Source of the DNA: JBGOUV01 sp041477815 | GTDB taxonomy: Bacteria > Acidobacteriota > Terriglobia > Bryobacterales > JACQDG01 | DNA: 18,613 nucleotides | Assembly (NCBI GenBank): GCA_041477815.1 | Contig: JBGOUV010000092.1 | Coordinates: 1 to 18,613 of the forward strand | Direction: 5' to 3' | Shown here: piece by piece, positions 14,947 through 18,613 of the stretch | Position numbering within the stretch: position 1 is the stretch's first letter | Layout: each line of letters begins with the position of its first letter | Program-made: the position numbers and the translations under genes | Notes under the pieces: generated by a model | Told to the model about the DNA's origin: nothing | Seen by the model: only the letters and a program-made list of their open reading frames with translations | Database searches by the model: none

Positions 14947-16181
14947 GCGTGTCGCCGGACCAACAACGAGAGCATCACCACCGCGAAAACGGGGGCCAGC
15001 GAAGCGCCCAGGAAGATGGGAGTAAACGACTGAGTGGCGTCGGTGACGCGGCCGATGGTATAAGTCGAGACGATCGTACCGATACCCGCCCCCGTACCCG
15101 ACAGGCCGCTTACCGACGCCATGGCGTGGCTGGGGTAGAGATCGGACGGTAGGGCCAGGTAGATGGTGGCGCAGGCGGCGTAGCAGAACATGGCCAGGGC
15201 GAAGCAGGCGATGAGGGCGGGAAAGCTGTTCAATACCGTGACTCCGGCCATGGCGAGCATCCCCGGGGCGCACAGGAAGAAGGCCCGGCGGCGGGCGGCG
15301 AGCACCGGCATGCCCTGGCGGATGAAGTAGCTCGACAGCCCTCCCCCGAAGAAGTTGCCGAGGTCGGCGGCCAGAAAGGGAACCCAGAAGCCCACCAGGG
15401 TGTCTTCCAGGCGAAAGCCTTTCTTCACCAGGTAGATCGCGAACCAATCCGACATCAGGAACCAGTACGGATCGAGGACGCCTCGGACCAGGACGATCCC
15501 CCAGGTCTGGGGCAGGGTCAGCAGGCGCGCCCAGTCTCGGAGGGAGGGTTTGTAGGCGTCGTAGGCCCGGCTCTGGCCTTCCGTGATCAGGCGGCGCTCG
15601 GCGGGGGTGAGTCGGGGATGGGTGGAGGGCGGATGATACAGGCGCCACCAGGCGAACAGCCACAGCCAGCCGAGCATACCCGTAATCAGGAATACCGGAC
15701 GCCAGGTTCCGAAGCCCTGATACAGGAAGACCACCAGCGGACCGGCGATGGCGGCGCCGATAGCGGACCCGGAGTCGAACAGGGCCACGGCCCAGCCACG
15801 TTCCCGGTCGGGGAACCACTCGCCGACGGCCTTGGTGGCGCCGGGCCAGTTGGCAGCCTCGCCGCACCCCAATAGAAACCGGAAGATCCGAAAACTCCAG
15901 AGTCCGCCGGCGAGCGAAGTCAGCATGGCCGCGGCCGAATACCAGGCGACGGCCGCGGTGAGGCCGCGACGGGTGCCGAGCCGGTCGAGCAGACGGCCGG
16001 AAACAGCCTGCATGAGCGCGTAGGCGATACGGAAGGCGATGACCAGGGAGGCGAAGTCGCTGTTGGACCAGCCGTTATCCCGCATCAGGTAGGGGGCTAG
16101 TACCGAGAGGGTCTGGCGGTCGATGTAGTTGATGACGGTCGAAGCGAACAGCAGGGCTCCGATCCACCAGCGGAGAGGCAC
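14934..16181 (-). CDS. MFS transporter, ACS/hexuronate (ExuT-like) type
   Basis: About 415 aa from the GTG at 16181, with roughly twelve hydrophobic membrane segments. The N-terminal NYIDRQTLSVLAPYL block, the DRLGTRRG loop after the second helix and RFLLGCGEAANWPGATKA match the anion:cation symporter family, in which ExuT-like members import hexuronates and related organic anions with protons. Substrate is not fixed by sequence. The frame is open to an ATG at 16325, but those extra 48 residues are Arg-rich, lie over the end of the FecR-like gene and are not membrane-like, so the GTG is preferred. A TATACT block at 16188-16193 just before the GTG could be a -10 element, but I see no matching -35. 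It probably follows the FecR-like gene in one transcript. Confidence 0.9.
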   Translation of the reverse strand: MPLRWWIGALLFASTVINYIDRQTLSVLAPYLMRDNGWSNSDFASLVIAFRIAYALMQAVSGRLLDRLGTRRGLTAAVAWYSAAAMLTSLAGGLWSFRIFRFLLGCGEAANWPGATKAVGEWFPDRERGWAVALFDSGSAIGAAIAGPLVVFLYQGFGTWRPVFLITGMLGWLWLFAWWRLYHPPSTHPRLTPAERRLITEGQSRAYDAYKPSLRDWARLLTLPQTWGIVLVRGVLDPYWFLMSDWFAIYLVKKGFRLEDTLVGFWVPFLAADLGNFFGGGLSSYFIRQGMPVLAARRRAFFLCAPGMLAMAGVTVLNSFPALIACFALAMFCYAACATIYLALPSDLYPSHAMASVSGLSGTGAGIGTIVSTYTIGRVTDATQSFTPIFLGASLAPVFAVVMLSLLVRRHAQLK

Positions 16182-16198
16182 CTGGACAGTATAGCGGG

Positions 16199-16867
16199 TT
16201 AGTCGTCGGGGCTGGGGCTGCTGTCGTTGAGCAGGGCGACCCCGGCGGTGGCGCCGACCACACCGGCGCTCAACCCCGCCACGAGGGCGATGCTGGCCGC
16301 ATGGCCCAGCCCGCCGATGGTCCACCCGCCGGCGGAGGCGGCGCCCGCGGCGGCGCGGGTACGGCGTTTCTTCTTTTTGTGTTGGTCGGGGGGCACGGCC
16401 GCCGGTTCGTCGTCTTCGGTGGCGTAGCTGCCTTCGGGGACCAGCACCGGGGGGACTCCGGCGGCGGCGATCAGGACGTTGCCCCGGTGGGCGGCGACGA
16501 GCAGGCGGCCGTCCCGGCGGGCCACGGCGTACCAGGCGCGGTCACTCGCTTGCGGCCGGACAGTGAAGCGGTCGGCGGTGACGGGAAGCAGGCTGGAGGC
16601 CACCGCGCCGCGCGCCAGCTCGATAGCGTCGGTGCCCAGCCGGGCCTCGGAATCCGCCCGTATCTCGACCCGGCCGTGGGTGGCCGAGGTGATGATGGCC
16701 AGGCTGCCCGATCCGGTGGCGATGGTATCCCCGCTCCGCACCGTCGCGCCGTCGGGTTGTGGGACCGCGTTCGCCACCACCACCCCGCGGGTCCGAAGAT
16801 TACCGGTGAGGAACGGACCGGCCGGCCACAGCACTGTCGAGAACACCACTAGCGCCACAATTCGCAT
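16199..16867 (-). CDS. FecR-like exported protein with C-terminal membrane anchor
   Basis: A 222-aa protein with a signal peptide or N-terminal anchor (about 1-22). A FecR-like beta domain (about 25-150) shows the usual order VRSGDTIATGSGSLAIIT, VEIRADSEARLG, IELARGAV and FTVRPQ. A very basic stretch KKKKRRTR (164-171) and a hydrophobic Gly/Ala helix (about 187-213) end the protein. FecR-like domains of this kind are common in envelope proteins of Acidobacteria and relatives; no ECF sigma factor gene is adjacent, so an anti-sigma role is not supported. A structural or envelope-sensing role is possible. The start ATG lies 44 bp from the divergent O-antigen-ligase-type gene. Confidence 0.72.
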   Translation of the reverse strand: MRIVALVVFSTVLWPAGPFLTGNLRTRGVVVANAVPQPDGATVRSGDTIATGSGSLAIITSATHGRVEIRADSEARLGTDAIELARGAVASSLLPVTADRFTVRPQASDRAWYAVARRDGRLLVAAHRGNVLIAAAGVPPVLVPEGSYATEDDEPAAVPPDQHKKKKRRTRAAAGAASAGGWTIGGLGHAASIALVAGLSAGVVGATAGVALLNDSSPSPDD

Positions 16868-16911
16868 GTTGGTCTTTCACAAGTACTATCGGCCGAAGCG
16901 TCCAGGCCATT
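16868..16911. promoter_or_regulatory. Short divergent promoter region
   Basis: Only 44 bp separate the FecR-like and O-antigen-ligase-type starts. On the plus strand TACTAT (16884-16889) is a possible -10 element for the rightward gene, about 22 bases before its ATG. No -35 is convincing and no strong ribosome binding site is seen for either gene. Confidence 0.25.
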
Positions 16912-18465
16912 ATGCCGATCCCTTTAGTGGTGGTGACAATCTACACGCTGGCGGCGGTGGTGGCGCCGTGTCTGTACCTGGCCTGGGGCCGGGGAGGCAC
17001 GAGCGTGGAGGCGCAGGCGGTCGCTTATGGCGCCATACTGCTGGCGCTGGCAGCCCGGGGACCGCGGCGGGCGGGCTGGGGCGCGGGGCTCCTGCTGGTC
17101 TGGCCGGCGCTGCAACTGGTGCCCTGGCCGCCGCTCGTGTTGCGGTGGCTGGCGCCGGAGCGGGCGGCGGAGCTGGCCCGGTTTGCCGGCGCGGGTGTTA
17201 CCGCGGCTGCGACGATCAGTTTGTATCCCTACGCCACTCTGCGGACGCTGGTGATGCTGGCGGGCACGGCGGCGCTGTTCCTGCTGGCCCGGGAGACGCG
17301 CCGCCGGGCCGGCCCCTGGGTATTAGTGGCTCTGGCGGGAGCCGGGCTGATCGAGGCGGCCCTCACCTTGCGCCAGTACCTGCTGGCCCAAGCCGGGCTG
17401 CTGGCGGATAGGGAGCTGCGCGGCACCTTCGGCAACCGCAACGTGCTGGCCGCGTGGCTGGTGGGCTGTTACGGAGCGGCGCTGGCGCTGTGGGCGGGGG
17501 AGACGGGACGCCGGCGGTGGTTCGGCGCGGCGGCGGCCGTGGCCCTGGGGGCCGCTACCGTGCTGACGTTCTCCCGGATGGGCCTGCTGGCGCTGGTTGC
17601 GGCTACGGTGGTATTCGGGGCCACCCGGGGACGCGCCGCTCTGGGCACGGGGCTGGCCGTCGCCGCGGTGGCGGCGCTGGTCGGGATTCCGGCCCTGGCG
17701 GCGCGGTACCGGCCCGGAGTGCTGGCGCTCGAGAAGCAGGGGCGCGTGGCCATGTGGACCGATTCGCTGACGGCGCTCCGGCGCTACGCCACGCTGGGGG
17801 CCGGGGCCGGCGCGTTTCCCTACGCCTTCCGAAGGTCGCATGAATATCTGGGGGCCTACACGATCGACCACGCCCATTGCGACTACCTGGAGACGCTGGT
17901 GGAATGGGGGGCGCCGGCCGGACTGCTGCTGATCGGGGCGCTGGTGGGCGGTGTCGCCTGGCGGATGCGCCATCTGGACGAGCCGGCCGGGAGGGAGTGG
18001 GGGTGTCTGGCGGGGGTGGCCGGTATCCTGGTCCACGGGCTGGCGGACTTCCCGCTGCGGGTGCCGGCGGTGGCCGGACTGGTGGCGATTCTGCTGGGTC
18101 TGGCCGCGCGCGACGCCGAGCGAGGGCCGGGCCGGCGGGCGGTAGCCGTGGTGGCGTTGGCGCTGGGGGTGCTCAGTTTCGCGCTGCCCCGGCTGGACGC
18201 CTGGAACGCCGAAGCCCAGTATGCCGCGGGCCGGCGGGCCTTCGACCAGGGCCAGGTGGACGCGGCCGAGCAGGCCTGGCGCCGGGGTCTGGCCGCGAAT
18301 CCGTACGCGGCGCCACTGTGGATCGAACGGGCCTATCTGGCCGAGGCGCGGGGGGACGGGGAGGCCGCGCGGCGCTACGCCGGCCTGGCCGCCGAGCTGG
18401 AGCCCTACACGAACCGCACGCGGTGGTGGGCCGAGAACCTGTACCTACGGCTGGGAGTCAAGTGA
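16912..18465 (+). CDS. O-antigen ligase/polymerase-type membrane protein with C-terminal TPR
   Basis: A 517-aa polytopic protein with about ten to twelve hydrophobic segments over residues 1-420. The Wzy_C/WaaL-type marks are GTFGNRNVLAAW (about 170-181), LTFSRMGLL and the loop HAHCDYLETLVEWGAPAG (about 319-336). After the last helix, residues about 430-510 form one or two TPR-like repeats (AAGRRAFDQGQVDAAEQAWR, then a second at IERAYLAEARGDGEAARRYA). Such fusions occur in ligases that join glycans to lipid or protein acceptors, or polymerise repeat units, on the outer face of the inner membrane. The TPR part may bind partners. With asparagine synthase and a sugar aminotransferase nearby, a surface polysaccharide role is likely. 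Its stop overlaps the convergent aminotransferase by 8 bp. Confidence 0.87.
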   Translation: MPIPLVVVTIYTLAAVVAPCLYLAWGRGGTSVEAQAVAYGAILLALAARGPRRAGWGAGLLLVWPALQLVPWPPLVLRWLAPERAAELARFAGAGVTAAATISLYPYATLRTLVMLAGTAALFLLARETRRRAGPWVLVALAGAGLIEAALTLRQYLLAQAGLLADRELRGTFGNRNVLAAWLVGCYGAALALWAGETGRRRWFGAAAAVALGAATVLTFSRMGLLALVAATVVFGATRGRAALGTGLAVAAVAALVGIPALAARYRPGVLALEKQGRVAMWTDSLTALRRYATLGAGAGAFPYAFRRSHEYLGAYTIDHAHCDYLETLVEWGAPAGLLLIGALVGGVAWRMRHLDEPAGREWGCLAGVAGILVHGLADFPLRVPAVAGLVAILLGLAARDAERGPGRRAVAVVALALGVLSFALPRLDAWNAEAQYAAGRRAFDQGQVDAAEQAWRRGLAANPYAAPLWIERAYLAEARGDGEAARRYAGLAAELEPYTNRTRWWAENLYLRLGVK

Positions 18466-18613
18466 TCCAATTCCGGATATCCAGGAGGCGGCGGGCGATG
18501 CGCGCGGCGTCCGGATCGCGCAGTTGCGGGTAGATGGGGAGACTCAGCACGCCGCGGCTGATGGCCTCAGTGTTCTCCAGACGGTCCAGCTCCGGGTGGT
18601 AGAAGCGCCGGTA
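18458..18613 (-). CDS. DegT/DnrJ/EryC1 aminotransferase, C-terminal fragment
   Basis: Fifty-one codons plus TGA run in from the right edge. The fragment ends a protein with RGVLSLPIYPQLRDPDAARI, the conserved LSLP(I)xP block at the C-terminus of PLP-dependent sugar aminotransferases of the DegT/DnrJ/EryC1/StrS type. These make amino sugars for surface polysaccharides. The catalytic lysine lies outside the window, so activity cannot be judged. It is convergent with, and overlaps by 8 bp, the O-antigen-ligase-type gene. Confidence 0.85.
   Translation of the reverse strand, partial: YRRFYHPELDRLENTEAISRGVLSLPIYPQLRDPDAARIARRLLDIRNWIT

Noticed and set aside
1..18613. CRISPR array, tRNA, rRNA or insertion sequence
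   Set aside because: I saw no regularly spaced repeats of CRISPR length, no cloverleaf with CCA end, no rRNA stretches and no transposase-like protein on either strand.

Overview
The window is GC-rich (about 65-70% by eye), densely coded bacterial DNA. The gene set resembles Acidobacteriota: a sigma-54 two-component system, a decaheme cytochrome with an MtrB-like porin, a PA-domain M28 lipoprotein, a FecR-like protein and a surface-polysaccharide locus. That placement is inference from gene content and composition; there is no rRNA or marker gene. I see no tRNA, rRNA, CRISPR array, transposase or integrase.

Left block (1-7300) is one regulatory and electron-transfer unit. A PAS sensor histidine kinase (about 3084-1759) and an NtrC-type response regulator (1762-383) run leftward with an ATGA overlap. 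Divergently, 3227-7300 encodes a decaheme MtrA/DmsE-like cytochrome, an outer-membrane beta-barrel of the MtrB/PioB kind and a four-heme cytochrome made of four one-heme modules; all three genes overlap. A -24/-12 (sigma-54) promoter sits just upstream of the decaheme start. A second sigma-54-like element (201-216, minus strand) and palindromic candidate activator sites (331-367) lie just beyond the regulator gene. Together these suggest a signal-controlled trans-outer-membrane electron conduit whose regulator also acts on something further left.

Middle block (7301-11134): a gene-poor 302-bp gap, a secreted M28 metallopeptidase lipoprotein on the minus strand, and a divergent asparagine synthase (glutamine-hydrolysing) after only 28 bp. 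A two-hairpin leader with an intrinsic terminator (11133-11231) follows and abuts the ribosome binding site of the next gene.

Accessory block (11247-14946): a large secreted protein with phage-tail-fibre-like repeats, then in the same frame after a single stop an unrecognised 144-aa protein resembling a polymorphic-toxin C-terminus, then two small genes that are clear paralogues of each other. The order and the ATGA coupling fit a delivery protein, toxin and duplicated immunity arrangement. This is the best candidate for an undescribed system here.

Right block (14934-18613): an MFS transporter of the ACS/hexuronate type and a FecR-like envelope protein on the minus strand, a divergent O-antigen-ligase-type membrane protein with a C-terminal TPR region, and the C-terminus of a DegT/DnrJ-type sugar aminotransferase running in from the right edge. 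With asparagine synthase this suggests the edge of a surface glycan locus.
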